DNA of 64,000 nt from Pseudoalteromonas tunicata (GTDB lineage: Bacteria; Pseudomonadota; Gammaproteobacteria; Enterobacterales; Alteromonadaceae). The notes below the pieces were generated by a model, which was given only the letters and a program-made list of their open reading frames with translations, ran no database searches and had not been told where the DNA came from. Numbering within the stretch: the first letter of the stretch is position 1; each line of letters starts with the position of its first letter. The position numbers and the translations under genes are program-made. Below are positions 34,917 through 44,805 of this stretch, one piece after another. The stretch lies in assembly GCF_002310815.1 (NCBI RefSeq), contig NZ_CP011032.1, positions 3,750,001-3,814,000 of the forward strand, written 5' to 3'.

Positions 34917-36178
34917 AAAGTATCCTGTTCAATTTTAATTGTTGCCAAATGCTGCCATTTTGATAAGTCAGAAATGATCAGCTGTTCGCCCACCGCGGCG
35001 CCCTGCAAAAGTTGAATTTTGTTATCACTGAGTGTACCAAATTCAATCGGTTGCGGATGTGCTAAATGGGTGTTGGTATTGAGTTTAAAAAGTGTATTTT
35101 TTGAATAAGCTTTAACGCCTTGCGGCAGGCTGATAACTAAGGCGTTAGGAATGACTTGGCTAATAACATAACCTTCTATGCTTAAATCAGGCCGAGCATT
35201 GGCTGGCAGCGCACCTTGTAGCGCCAATTCAATCATCACCCGCCCTTCGGTTACGATAGGGTCGATACGCGTCACAGTGGCATCCACTTCAGCACTAAAG
35301 GTATTCACTTTTGCCGCCATGTTTAATGCGATTTTTTCGGCATCTGCTTGCTGAATGAGTAACTCAGCTTTAAGCGATGCATCGGAACCTACAACGCCAA
35401 GGCGCGTTCCTGGGCTTAAGTTTTGTCCCAGTTCAACATTGAGCTCTTGTAGCATGCCATCAATACCAGCCCTAACTTGCAACTCATTAAACGCCTGCTG
35501 TTGCACATTAAAATTCAATTCAAATTGATGTAATAATTCCTGCTGGACTTTACTGCGCTCAAGTTGCATTGCTTGTAATTGCACTAAACGTTGCTGCTCA
35601 ATTGCCACGCGTTGTTTGAGTTGTTTTACTGTCAGCAAACTGCGTTTGTAATCAAGGCTTGAAACAATACCTTGGTCTATTAGCTGGCTTTCTGCCTCAG
35701 CGCGCAATTGCGCATTTTCAAGTTCACTTTGCAATAGCGTTAGCCCCGCTTCACGCTCTAGAACTTGGCTTTTTTGATTAATTTTTTGCTCGTTAACCTG
35801 CGCTTTTTGCCTTGCAAGTTCCAACCGCGCGACCGACAAACGCTGCGTTTGTGCCGGATTAGTTAAACTTAAGATCACCGTATCTTTTTGCACCCGAGTG
35901 CCAGGGTAAACATGGATTGCTTCCACCGTCGCCACATCTGCATTGGTTAAATAACGTTGATATTTTGCTTTTAAGCGACCAAACCCTCTTACTTTGACGG
36001 TAAAGTCACCACTTATTACCTCAGCAATTTGTAATTGCGATGCTGCCATACTAACTGGGCTAAGCCATTTTTTAAGGCCAAACAACAAGAGCATAATAAC
36101 TACAGCGGCTAAACCCCAACCAATTTTACGGCGATAGCCATTTTGGCCGTTGCTCTTAAGCGTTGTTTCAATATCCAT
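34913..36178 (-). CDS. HlyD/MacA-like periplasmic adaptor protein
   Basis: A 421-residue membrane-fusion protein. One N-terminal transmembrane helix (about 21-40) is followed by a barrel-sandwich (lipoyl) half-motif, a long alpha-helical hairpin (about 115-235, many Q/L heptads), the second lipoyl half (LQELNVELGQNLSPGTRLG), and a C-terminal beta-barrel region. It should link the inner-membrane ABC exporter to an outer-membrane channel; no TolC-like gene is in the cluster. It is the first gene of the transporter operon and lies about 30 nt downstream of a sigma-54 promoter. Confidence 0.92.
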   Translation of the reverse strand: MDIETTLKSNGQNGYRRKIGWGLAAVVIMLLLFGLKKWLSPVSMAASQLQIAEVISGDFTVKVRGFGRLKAKYQRYLTNADVATVEAIHVYPGTRVQKDTVILSLTNPAQTQRLSVARLELARQKAQVNEQKINQKSQVLEREAGLTLLQSELENAQLRAEAESQLIDQGIVSSLDYKRSLLTVKQLKQRVAIEQQRLVQLQAMQLERSKVQQELLHQFELNFNVQQQAFNELQVRAGIDGMLQELNVELGQNLSPGTRLGVVGSDASLKAELLIQQADAEKIALNMAAKVNTFSAEVDATVTRIDPIVTEGRVMIELALQGALPANARPDLSIEGYVISQVIPNALVISLPQGVKAYSKNTLFKLNTNTHLAHPQPIEFGTLSDNKIQLLQGAAVGEQLIISDLSKWQHLATIKIEQDTL

Positions 36179-36218
36179 AAATTAAGACTGCGTTTGTTAT
36201 TTATTAATAAGCTCAATA

Positions 36219-36234
36219 CGCCAATATCGTGCCA
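36219..36234 (-). promoter_or_regulatory. sigma-54 promoter of the adaptor-ABC operon
   Basis: On the minus strand TGGCACGATATTGGCG places GG at -24 and GC at -12 with the required spacing (consensus TGGCAC-N5-TTGC; one mismatch in the -12 element). The predicted start is about 30 nt before the adaptor ATG. An inverted TTCCC-N6-GGGAA at 36287-36302, about 85 bp upstream of that start, is a candidate activator site. Confidence 0.75.
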
Positions 36235-36390
36235 AAAAATAACGCATTGAAAATTAAGATTATTTCATTTTTCATACCATAATTTATTCCCAGCAAAGGG
36301 AAAACAAAAATACAAATGGGAAAAGGGAGATGCTTTAATAGCCGTGGTAACAGCCTTGGTTAAATTTACTGCGTAGTAAAATCAATAACT

Positions 36391-36400
36391 CTGATATAAT
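36391..36400 (+). promoter_or_regulatory. extended -10 promoter of dbpA
   Basis: TGATATAAT is an extended -10 element (TGn plus consensus TATAAT at 36395-36400) without a good -35. Transcription would begin near 36407, leaving about 38 nt before the chosen TTG start. Confidence 0.6.
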
Positions 36401-36444
36401 GAGGGTTGAATTTTTCCCCATGCTTATCAAAACAGGATACCACC

Positions 36445-37827
36445 TTGAGCCAATCAGCATTTTCATCACTCAAGTTACAACCTGCGTTACTTGAGAACTT
36501 AACGTCACTTGAATATACCTCGATGACGCCAATTCAAGCGCAAAGCTTACCGCACATTCTTTCAGGTAAAGATGTGATTGCCCAAGCTAAAACAGGCTCA
36601 GGTAAAACAGCGGCATTTGCCCTTGGTTTACTAGAAAACCTAGATGTACGTAAATATCGAGTTCAAGCACTTGTGCTGTGCCCGACCCGTGAACTTGCTG
36701 ATCAAGTCGCTCAAGAAATTCGTAAACTCGCTCGTGGCATTCCAAACGTAAAGGTTTTAGCTTTATGTGGCGGTGTACCTATGGGCCCACAAATTGGTTC
36801 GCTCGAACACGGTGCGCACATTATTGTTGGTACACCCGGTCGTATTGAAGATCATTTAAGCCGTCGCACATTAGATTTAAGCCACGTTAATACATTAGTA
36901 CTTGATGAAGCAGACCGCATGCTCGACATGGGTTTTTCTGCAGCACTTGATGCCATCATTGACCAAACGCCACGCGATCGCCAAACCTTGTTTTTTAGTG
37001 CCACGTTTCCTGAAAAAATTCAGCAAATTGCTAGTCGCACTATGCGAGATCCCGTTAAAGTTGAAGTGGAATCCAGCCATAACAACGTTAATATTCGCCA
37101 ATACTTTTATAAAGTTGAGCAGAACAAACAACGCACTACCGCACTGCGTCTATTGCTGCTCAAACACGAGCCAAATAGTTGCGTAGTTTTTTGTAATACT
37201 CGAGTTGAAACGCAAGCAGTTGCCGATGAATTAGCGGTAAGTGGTTTTAGCGTTTTAGCGCTGCACGGTGAACTTGAGCAACGTGAGCGTGACCAAACCT
37301 TAGTCCGTTTTGCCAATAAGAGTATTTCGATTTTAGTGGCAACAGATGTAGCCGCCCGCGGACTCGATATCAACGAACTAGATATGGTTATTAACTACCA
37401 CATTACCCAAGACCCTGAGGTGCATGTACACCGTATTGGTCGTACAGGCCGAGCTGGCAGTAAAGGTACCGCACATTCGTTATTCACTGATAATGAAAGC
37501 TATCGCGTTGCGGCAGTTTCAGAATACTTTGATAAACAATTTGAGCTTTCAGCACTACCGCCATTCACTTTATTAGACAAAGTGCCAGAGAAACCATTAA
37601 TGGTGACGTTGCAAATTGATGGCGGCAAGAAGCAAAAAGTTCGTCCTGGTGATATTTTAGGTGCTCTAACAAGTAAAGACGGCATTGCGGGTAAACAAGT
37701 AGGCAAAATTACCGTACTTGAAAACTTCGCCTATGTTGCTGTTGCCAGAGATGCAGCTAAACCAGCGCTTCGTAAATTAGGTGAAGATAAAATTAAAGGT
37801 CGTTTATTCAGAGCGCGCCGTATCTAA
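36445..37827 (+). CDS. dbpA: ATP-dependent RNA helicase DbpA
   Basis: A 460-residue DEAD-box helicase acting in 50S ribosome assembly at hairpin 92 of 23S rRNA. Motifs seen: Q motif (MTPIQAQSLP), Walker A AKTGSGKTAA, PTRELA, DEAD in VLDEADRML, SAT in FFSATFP, and HRIGRTGRAG. The C-terminal 70 residues (MVTLQIDGGKKQKVRPGDI onward) form the DbpA RNA-binding domain that gives its 23S specificity. I use the TTG start at 36445: AGGA stands 7 nt upstream and the product then begins SQSAFSSLKL like other DbpA proteins. An upstream TTG at 36406 would fall on the transcription start. Confidence 0.95.
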   Translation: MSQSAFSSLKLQPALLENLTSLEYTSMTPIQAQSLPHILSGKDVIAQAKTGSGKTAAFALGLLENLDVRKYRVQALVLCPTRELADQVAQEIRKLARGIPNVKVLALCGGVPMGPQIGSLEHGAHIIVGTPGRIEDHLSRRTLDLSHVNTLVLDEADRMLDMGFSAALDAIIDQTPRDRQTLFFSATFPEKIQQIASRTMRDPVKVEVESSHNNVNIRQYFYKVEQNKQRTTALRLLLLKHEPNSCVVFCNTRVETQAVADELAVSGFSVLALHGELEQRERDQTLVRFANKSISILVATDVAARGLDINELDMVINYHITQDPEVHVHRIGRTGRAGSKGTAHSLFTDNESYRVAAVSEYFDKQFELSALPPFTLLDKVPEKPLMVTLQIDGGKKQKVRPGDILGALTSKDGIAGKQVGKITVLENFAYVAVARDAAKPALRKLGEDKIKGRLFRARRI

Positions 37828-37834
37828 GCTTTTT

Positions 37835-37862
37835 AGGTCCACAGCCTTGGTTGTGGACCTTA
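37835..37862 (+). terminator. hairpin after dbpA
   Basis: AGGTCCACA pairs with TGTGGACCT across 8 nt. The T-tract is short (TTAT), so termination may be partial. Confidence 0.6.
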
Positions 37863-38015
37863 TCCTGCACCATTTTCAAGCTTTAACCCCACCATCTTGT
37901 TGTTCATACTGACAAAGTTTGCCGCTTAACGTTATTTCACTTATGCTATTGTAATTAATTGCGCTTGATCACAAAGCAGCAACACATACCCCAAACTTAG
38001 GCATTACTTTCTGGT

Positions 38016-39530
38016 ATGAAGAAAAACAATAAAACTTACCAAACAGCCCGACTTTCAGCTATTCCAAATATGGCCAGCGCGGTATCGAAAAAAATCAGCT
38101 TATTTCAGCAGCAACATCGCAAAGTAGTTGAAGATGCCACTGCATTTTATCAGCAGTATCCACTTGATATAGACCAATTACGTAAGTACAAAAAAAAGCT
38201 CAATGCCTATGCGCAACAAATAGAAATTATTGAAAAATATAAAAAAGAGCATGGAGTCTTACCACAAATTGCGGGCCAAAAGTCACCGGAAAAATATCTG
38301 CATCAGCTGTACATGTATGAGCAAAACGATAAAAAAGCCTTTACTCTATTGCGCCAACAAATGGCGATTGCACAAACTAAACGCTACGAAAATTTAGATC
38401 ACCTCACCGACAATATGCTCGATTTACTTAATAACCAGCGTATTTTTAGCCAGTTTTTAGGTACCTTAGTGCTCTCTACACCATTACCAGATGAAAAAAT
38501 TCGCTGTGTACGTAACGAAAAATTCAAGCCTATTTATATTGCTGGTTTAGTTGTAGCTTTATTCGAGCAAATTCGTATTACTCACGGCTTTAAAAATCGC
38601 TATTTAGTCGAAGCAATGAGCGATATGTTTGCTGACCCAAAAGCCAGCTTTATGGATATCGAACAAAATAGTTTAAGCCATGAAGAAATGGCCGCTTATC
38701 GTGAAGAAGTGCTAAAACCAGTGGCAAAAGCGGCATTACTGCTCTCAATCGGCAGTTATTCGCCACAAGTCGAAGATATTTTTGCCGGAGATCGTTATCG
38801 TTTGCTCTCACAACAAGAGCGAGAATTATTGGTTGCTACAATCAAAATACAATCAACGGCTTATTTAAAACTCGGTATTGGCATTCCACCACAACGCTTT
38901 AATACTCACCAAGAAAAGCTCGACTACACCGAATACGAAAAAAATAAATTAGAGTTCATGTTGTCGTTTTTTAGCGATGAGAATAATGATAATTGTGAAT
39001 TACAAAGACTCCTTAAAATCCCTGTGGTTTACTCATCGTTTATGATTTCAACTAAACCTGAATTTGATTATCGTCGTATTTATGATGCTTACGATACCAT
39101 ACGTAAAAGCGCGGTAAATAATGAGCTTGACCAAAACTACAGCCAACTGTTTTTAGCTATGGTAGGGCGGTTTCCTATCGGTAGTGGCATTTACTTCTTT
39201 AATCCAGAAACCGAAAGCATTGAGCAAGCAATCGTCTCATCACTTTATCCGGACAATCCGCACCAACCAATTTGTAAACAAATTACTCGCAGACAACTTA
39301 AGTCAATGACCCAGCAAGAAATCATTGTACCGGTAGCGAATAATATTTTCTTCGAATCGGCTCGGCATAAGTCTGGTTATGATGACGAATACTTTACCTT
39401 GAAATATCAAAATAGTTTTGTTTGGAACGCGAACGAAGTATGGGAAGTACAAATTCCAGCGCTCGATTTTTGGAAAAAAGATGGTACTCGTAAGGTTTGT
39501 ACCGCACCAATGCCAAAAGCTAACCATTAA
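38016..39530 (+). CDS. uncharacterised cytoplasmic protein, possibly a degenerate HD-GYP fold
   Basis: A 504-residue soluble protein with no signal peptide or membrane segment. I do not recognise the family directly. The N-terminal 90 residues are helical and basic. The middle (about 230-310) has the pattern AALLLSIGSYSP followed by LSQQERELLVATI, which parallels the LLHDIGK / LTpEE region of HD-GYP domains but lacks HD. Further on, IYDAYDTIR and VGRFPIGSGIYFF parallel the DVFDALT and YPVGS motifs of HD-GYP proteins. None of the metal-binding His/Asp motifs is kept. It could be an inactive c-di-GMP-related receptor; this is an inference. Confidence 0.6.
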   Translation: MKKNNKTYQTARLSAIPNMASAVSKKISLFQQQHRKVVEDATAFYQQYPLDIDQLRKYKKKLNAYAQQIEIIEKYKKEHGVLPQIAGQKSPEKYLHQLYMYEQNDKKAFTLLRQQMAIAQTKRYENLDHLTDNMLDLLNNQRIFSQFLGTLVLSTPLPDEKIRCVRNEKFKPIYIAGLVVALFEQIRITHGFKNRYLVEAMSDMFADPKASFMDIEQNSLSHEEMAAYREEVLKPVAKAALLLSIGSYSPQVEDIFAGDRYRLLSQQERELLVATIKIQSTAYLKLGIGIPPQRFNTHQEKLDYTEYEKNKLEFMLSFFSDENNDNCELQRLLKIPVVYSSFMISTKPEFDYRRIYDAYDTIRKSAVNNELDQNYSQLFLAMVGRFPIGSGIYFFNPETESIEQAIVSSLYPDNPHQPICKQITRRQLKSMTQQEIIVPVANNIFFESARHKSGYDDEYFTLKYQNSFVWNANEVWEVQIPALDFWKKDGTRKVCTAPMPKANH

Positions 39531-39614
39531 AATTAGTAAATGACGCTTAGATTCATTAAATAGGTACGATAGTTGCAAGAGTTTTTTTATCTCTTTGATA
39601 ATGAATGAGCAACT

Positions 39615-40271
39615 ATGAATTCTATTAACCCATATCAGCAACCTAGCACTGACTTTTTGGCACAAAATGCTAATCAGCAGGCAACTGCCGCAACCACTGC
39701 GACCTCAGATACAAACAACAATGCACAAACCACCCCAGCCCAAACATCACAAAGTTCGGTGTATATTTCAGAGCGCAGTAAACAACTATTTGAAGTGAAT
39801 AATCAGTTTTTTCATAATAAAAAAATCGCCTTTGACGACATCCCCCAATATATCAATGAACTCCATACCAAGGGCCTACTCAGTAGCGATCAATACCAAC
39901 ATTTAAGTAGCAAAATAAATGCGAAAAATGATACTGGAAACCAACCTCAGGGTGAGCTGGCGCGGTTTGTTACCAATTTAGCCGATGCATTAAGCGCTGA
40001 GTCTCCAGAACATGTATTATTAAAACCGCTGCAGCAAACCGCCGATTTATTTGCAAGCTTAGAACAAGGCAAACAGCTTGATGCTAAAGCATTAAAAGAA
40101 GCGCAGCTGGGCTTTAATCAGTTTTTTAATACTGATGAATTTAAACAATTACCAACTCAAGCTCAGCAAGGGTTAGAAAAAATCACTCAAATGTTAGCGG
40201 TAGTTGCTAAAACAACGCAATCGCCTATCGATAAAACTTCAGCATACAAAGACATTGCTAAGTTATTTTAG
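39615..40271 (+). CDS. hypothetical protein with low-complexity N-terminus
   Basis: A 218-residue soluble protein. Residues 1-48 are rich in Gln, Thr, Asn and Ala and probably disordered. Residues 49-110 contain VYISERSKQLFEV, a phrase reminiscent of flagellar or anti-sigma-like small proteins, and a helical region. The rest (about 115-218) is helical. No family is recognised. It lies 84 nt after the degenerate HD-GYP gene on the same strand and may be co-transcribed. No signal peptide. Confidence 0.65.
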   Translation: MNSINPYQQPSTDFLAQNANQQATAATTATSDTNNNAQTTPAQTSQSSVYISERSKQLFEVNNQFFHNKKIAFDDIPQYINELHTKGLLSSDQYQHLSSKINAKNDTGNQPQGELARFVTNLADALSAESPEHVLLKPLQQTADLFASLEQGKQLDAKALKEAQLGFNQFFNTDEFKQLPTQAQQGLEKITQMLAVVAKTTQSPIDKTSAYKDIAKLF

Positions 40272-40403
40272 CTTAAAGTGTGACATATCTGGCGTTAGGC
40301 TATACTTGGCGATGACTTTGAAAAATACGGTAAAATCAATGTGTAATCTAACAAAATTGCTTTTATCATAACCAAATAATCAGATTGGATTTGTGGAGTT
40401 AAT

Positions 40404-43163
40404 TTGTTCGAGCCAAATGCTATAAAAAAGCGTTATCACATTGTGCTTTATCTCATTCTAACGCTTGCTTATGTGTATAGTGGCAAAATTTTTTCGTTGT
40501 TTTCGGGTCAATCTCAAGTGGTTTTTATCTGGCTACCCGCTGGCGTTGCTTTATTTGGCGTATTTTTGTGGGGGCTGCGCTTCGCACCAGCAATCTTTAT
40601 TGCATCGTGTATTTTTAACTTCAGTGCAAATCCTAATAATCAACTGATTGATTTAACCTCAACTTTAGGTATTGAAATTGGGTTAATTGCTCTGGGAGCT
40701 ACTTTACAAGCCAGCATAGGTGGTTTGATTTTACGCCGCTTTATCGGCAACCCTCTAATTAGCACTTCAACGATTAATATTATTGCATTTGTATTTGGGG
40801 TAGGTGTTTTAGTAAATCTCACCTCTGCCAATATTGGGGTGTATGCATTAAGCACTTTTAATGCAGGCTATAGTGATGACAAACATTGGCAAAACGTACT
40901 TAACTGGTGGCTGGGTGATTCATTTGGTGTCTTACTAGTCGTTCCTTTTTTACTTGCACTACACCAACTTTTAAGTAATGACGAAGCAAATAAAAAAGGG
41001 TGTTGGATTATAATAGCCACCTCAAGTATCGCTTTTTTATCGGTTACTTTTACCACACTTATTTTCGCCAAGAACAGTCAACTCAATGCGTTAGAGCTCA
41101 GTAAAAAAGAAGCTAGAGTGATTGAAAACAGCGTCTATCGCCAGCTCAATAACAGCCTTGTTCAAATCCATAGCCTGGCAAGTTACATTCAAAATACCTC
41201 TTTATTAACCAAATTCAAATTCGAACAGTTTGTCAGCGAACTAATGATCCATGACCCCTCAATTAAAGCAATGTCATGGAACGCAGCGATACATGCAAAC
41301 GAACTAACGGCATTTGAAACTAAATTAAAAAAATCTTATGGCGAGCAAATTACAGTCCGAGGAGCACAGTTAATAAATACTGACCCTTTAATTGTGATAG
41401 AGCTTATTGCTCCTTTGGCTGATAACAAATCGGCACTGGGTTTTAATGTAAACTCAGATCCAAAACGTAAATTTGTTTTAAGCCAAGCTGCTTATACCGG
41501 TATTCCACAAGCAACATCAATCCTACAACTCGTTCAATCTAAAGAGCCTGAGGCCGGGTTTTTATTATATGCCCCTATTTACACAATAATTAATAACTCG
41601 CATTTTGATGTGATGGAGCAACAACCATCAAAAGAATTATTTGGCTATGCGACTGGTGTGTTTTTGGCGCAAAAACTCATTAATCAAGCAATCACGGCCA
41701 GACAACAAAAAATGTTTAAATTTGAGATTTATGAGCCCAGCAAAAACACCGCTTTTTTAACCAATATAGAATCGCAAAATCAAAACAAAACACTACAGCT
41801 ACTTGGCCAGCTAAATGTATTGTCACTCACTTTTAATTTTGCTGGTCAAACATGGTTAATGAATCTACAACCTACTGAGGAGTTTTTAGCGCACGACCCA
41901 AACAACTTTGCTCAGATCCTTTATATATTTCAAGTCCTTGTTATTTCTTTTATTATTTTGTTGACGCTGTTAATGAATAACCGCCAAACGGTGCTAAAAC
42001 ACTTGGTGACACTTAAAACTCACGATCTACAATTAGCCCGCGCTCAAGCAGAACAAGCCAATAAAGCAAAAAGTCGCTTTTTAGCCAATATGAGTCATGA
42101 AATTCGCACCCCGCTAAATGCAGTTATTGGCTTCTCGCAACTGGCGAAACAAACCGATGACTCGGTAGTATTAGGCTCCTATATTGACAAGATATGCTTA
42201 TCATCCAATACCTTGCTTAACATAGTGAATGACATTCTTGATATTTCCAAAATTGAGTCAGAAAAACTTGTACTTGAACAAATTCCTCTTGATTTACACG
42301 CCCTACTTAACCGTGTCAGTATTATCTTTGAACCGATAGCCACACAAAAGTCATTGCAATGGCAGCTTGATAATCAACTGCCTAATCAACAATGGTATGT
42401 AGGTGATCCAACCCGTATTGAACAAATACTTATAAACTTATGTGGTAATGCAATTAAGTTTACTCACTCAGGATTTATTAAATTAACCGCCCGGCAAATA
42501 TGCTTAAATGAACAGCAAGCTCAGTTAGAAATAGCGGTGTCAGATAGCGGAATAGGTATTAAATCAGAAAATTTAAAAATGCTCTTTGATGCATTTACCC
42601 AAGCCGATGACTCAACATCTCGTCGATTTGGTGGCACAGGATTAGGCTTAACAATTAGCCAAGAATTAAGCCATTTAATGCAAGGTAACATCACAATTAC
42701 GAGTAAAGAAGATGAAGGTAGTACCTTTGCCTTTCACTGTCATCTACCAATTTGTGACCCGCAGATAGAAGCTGAAATACCTGTTACCGCTGATATTAAA
42801 GGCATGCGCATTTTAGTGGCCGAAGATAATCCAATAAACCAAATTGTGATCACTGAAATGCTAAAAACACTGTCGATCGAAAGTACGCTTGCCAACAATG
42901 GCGCAGAAGCATTAGAGCTACTCAAAACCAATAACTTTGACTTAGTATTAATGGATTGCCAAATGCCAGTTCTTGACGGTTACGAAGCAACCAAACAAAT
43001 TAGAGCGCAAGCACAATGGCAGCATTTGCCTGTAATCGCGCTCACAGCCAACGTTATGCCTGAAGATAAAGCTTACGCCTTAGAAGTTGGCTTTAATGCA
43101 CACTTAGCAAAACCCCTTGATTTAAAGAAATTAACCCAGTGTCTTGCTCAATTTAAAGTGTAA
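40404..43163 (+). CDS. hybrid sensor histidine kinase (MASE1-CHASE-HisKA-HATPase-REC)
   Basis: A 919-residue membrane kinase. Residues 10-220 are a MASE1-type sensor with about eight helices ([21 protein letters not shown]). A periplasmic CHASE domain spans about 230-500, then a helix at about 510-532, a coiled linker and the kinase core: H565 in [18 protein letters not shown] motifs [12 protein letters not shown] and [14 protein letters not shown]-terminal receiver has D851 in [16 protein letters not shown]. No output gene is adjacent, so it probably feeds a phosphorelay elsewhere. TTG start at 40404 with GGAG 5 nt upstream. Confidence 0.93.
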   Translation: MFEPNAIKKRYHIVLYLILTLAYVYSGKIFSLFSGQSQVVFIWLPAGVALFGVFLWGLRFAPAIFIASCIFNFSANPNNQLIDLTSTLGIEIGLIALGATLQASIGGLILRRFIGNPLISTSTINIIAFVFGVGVLVNLTSANIGVYALSTFNAGYSDDKHWQNVLNWWLGDSFGVLLVVPFLLALHQLLSNDEANKKGCWIIIATSSIAFLSVTFTTLIFAKNSQLNALELSKKEARVIENSVYRQLNNSLVQIHSLASYIQNTSLLTKFKFEQFVSELMIHDPSIKAMSWNAAIHANELTAFETKLKKSYGEQITVRGAQLINTDPLIVIELIAPLADNKSALGFNVNSDPKRKFVLSQAAYTGIPQATSILQLVQSKEPEAGFLLYAPIYTIINNSHFDVMEQQPSKELFGYATGVFLAQKLINQAITARQQKMFKFEIYEPSKNTAFLTNIESQNQNKTLQLLGQLNVLSLTFNFAGQTWLMNLQPTEEFLAHDPNNFAQILYIFQVLVISFIILLTLLMNNRQTVLKHLVTLKTHDLQLARAQAEQANKAKSRFLANMSHEIRTPLNAVIGFSQLAKQTDDSVVLGSYIDKICLSSNTLLNIVNDILDISKIESEKLVLEQIPLDLHALLNRVSIIFEPIATQKSLQWQLDNQLPNQQWYVGDPTRIEQILINLCGNAIKFTHSGFIKLTARQICLNEQQAQLEIAVSDSGIGIKSENLKMLFDAFTQADDSTSRRFGGTGLGLTISQELSHLMQGNITITSKEDEGSTFAFHCHLPICDPQIEAEIPVTADIKGMRILVAEDNPINQIVITEMLKTLSIESTLANNGAEALELLKTNNFDLVLMDCQMPVLDGYEATKQIRAQAQWQHLPVIALTANVMPEDKAYALEVGFNAHLAKPLDLKKLTQCLAQFKV

Positions 43164-43198
43164 GATAAACACACTAATTTACTGATCAATTAACTGCT

Positions 43199-44332
43199 AT
43201 GTTTCAGTTTGAATTTATTGATGATCTTACTCAAATCAAGGCACATACTTGGGATGCACTGCTACATGGCGATCCATTTGTTAGCCATGCATTTTTACTC
43301 GCGTGTCAGCAAAGTCAGGCCGCAAACAATGCGTCAGGCTGGTATGCCCGCCATTTACTGATTTATCACCATTCACAATTGGCGGCCGTGTTGCCGGGTT
43401 ATTTAAAAACGCATTCCTATGGTGAATATGTCTTTGATTGGTCTTTTGCTGAGGCATACGAGCAACATAATCTTGCGTATTATCCGAAATGGATTTGCGC
43501 TGTTCCTTTTAGCCCAATTTGCGGTAACCGCATTGGCTGTGTAGAGCTTAATAACGAACTAATTGATTATATTAATCAAGTACTCACCACCACCTGTCAG
43601 CAACAAGGTTGGTCGGGTTGGCATATTAATTTTTTACCACAACCTCATAGTGACCAACTTGCACAAATCCCTGTTATGCAGCGGATTGGTGTTCAATTTC
43701 AATGGTTTAATCAAAGTTATCATAACTTTGATGCGTTTTTAGCGCGCTTTACCGCAAGAAGGCGTAAAACGATTAAGAAAGAGCGGCAAAAAGCACTGGC
43801 CGATAACATTAGCATCGAATGGCTAGAAGGAGAGCAAATCAGCAGCGAACTGATGGCACAATTTACCTTGTTCTATCAGCAAACTTACTTAAAACGATCT
43901 GGCCATTTAGGGTATTTTAACCAAGATTTTTTTGCACAATTACACCGCACCATGGCCAATCATTTGGTGATTATGCTAGCAAAAAAAGACCACGAAATTA
44001 TTGCCGCAACGCTCAGTTTAAAAAACCAGCATACCTTGTATGGCCGCTATTGGGGCGCAAAAGATAACTATGACTTTTTGCATTTTGAATTGTGTTATTA
44101 CCAAGGTATTGAATATTGCATTGAGCATAAACTAATGTGTTTTCATGCTGGGGCTCAGGGTGAGCACAAAATTATGCGTGGTTTTGAAGCTGTAGTGACT
44201 TACTCAAACCATTACATTAGCCACCCTGATTTTAGCCGTGCTATTGGCTCATTTTTTCAACAAGAACGCCAGCAAATCTTACATTATCAACAGCAATGTT
44301 TGAGTTTATTGCCATTTAAAAACGAGTCGTAA
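43199..44332 (+). CDS. GNAT/FemAB-like acyltransferase (DUF482-type)
   Basis: A 377-residue protein with the DUF482/peptidoglycan biosynthesis-like layout. It opens NPFVSHAFL-like (DPFVSHAFLLACQQSQ), then LAAVLPGYLKTHSYGEYVFDWSFAEAY, and an ARRRKTIKKERQKA basic motif at about 190. The C-terminal half is a GNAT fold containing GRYWGAKDNYDFLHFELCYYQGIEYCI. The reaction is not established for this group; transfer of an acyl or aminoacyl group to an envelope precursor is a plausible guess. It begins 36 nt after the hybrid kinase. Confidence 0.82.
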   Translation: MFQFEFIDDLTQIKAHTWDALLHGDPFVSHAFLLACQQSQAANNASGWYARHLLIYHHSQLAAVLPGYLKTHSYGEYVFDWSFAEAYEQHNLAYYPKWICAVPFSPICGNRIGCVELNNELIDYINQVLTTTCQQQGWSGWHINFLPQPHSDQLAQIPVMQRIGVQFQWFNQSYHNFDAFLARFTARRRKTIKKERQKALADNISIEWLEGEQISSELMAQFTLFYQQTYLKRSGHLGYFNQDFFAQLHRTMANHLVIMLAKKDHEIIAATLSLKNQHTLYGRYWGAKDNYDFLHFELCYYQGIEYCIEHKLMCFHAGAQGEHKIMRGFEAVVTYSNHYISHPDFSRAIGSFFQQERQQILHYQQQCLSLLPFKNES

Positions 44333-44440
44333 CAGAAAAAATAATAGCCAACTTGGTACATGTATATTAAATTTAGATATCTTTTCGGTACTAAATACGT
44401 GCTAAAACGTCCAAAGTTAATCAGTACCTTACACAAAAAA

Positions 44441-44472
44441 GGAATTAAAATGGAATTAAAATGGAATTAAAA
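44441..44472 (+). repeat. three tandem copies of GGAATTAAAAT at a start codon
   Basis: GGAATTAAAAT is repeated with an 11-bp period across 44441-44472. The duplication puts two ATGs (44450, 44461) 11 bp apart in different frames. The first gives only a six-codon peptide ending TAA at 44468-44470. Confidence 0.85.
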
Positions 44473-44805
44473 GCGAGAGTTTTATTAATCTACGGGCTAA
44501 TACCGCCGCTGTTCACTATCGATGGTCCTTTTTTAATTGTTGCTTGGTTACCTTATTTAATCTGTAGTTATTTTTATTTTACTAAACGATACCTGCTTGC
44601 TTTTAGCGGAGCAATTTTGCCTGCGATATTCGATACGCTCTTGCTTTTTTCACGCTCAGGAAGCCATTCATCCGTTGATTTTGGCATCGCAATCGTTTAT
44701 GTGGCCCCATTGTTTAATATGCTGGTGTTGATGCCTATCGGACTCGTGGCTTCTGATTTATTCATGCGGCTTAAACGTAAAAACACTCCACCTGAACATG
44801 TTTAG
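44461..44805 (+). CDS. small hypothetical membrane protein
   Basis: A 114-residue protein with about three to four hydrophobic segments (8-45, 50-70, 78-103) and a basic C-terminus (MRLKRKNTPPEHV). Family not recognised. Start at 44461 is set by the frame, but the better ribosome-binding site (AAAAAAGGA) is nearer the out-of-frame ATG at 44450. The stop codon overlaps that of the convergent methyltransferase gene by 4 nt. Confidence 0.6.
   Translation: MELKARVLLIYGLIPPLFTIDGPFLIVAWLPYLICSYFYFTKRYLLAFSGAILPAIFDTLLLFSRSGSHSSVDFGIAIVYVAPLFNMLVLMPIGLVASDLFMRLKRKNTPPEHV

Noticed and set aside
36406..36444. Earlier TTG start for dbpA
   Set aside because: It would put the start codon at the inferred transcription start and add 13 residues not typical of DbpA; TTG 36445 has AGGA correctly spaced.
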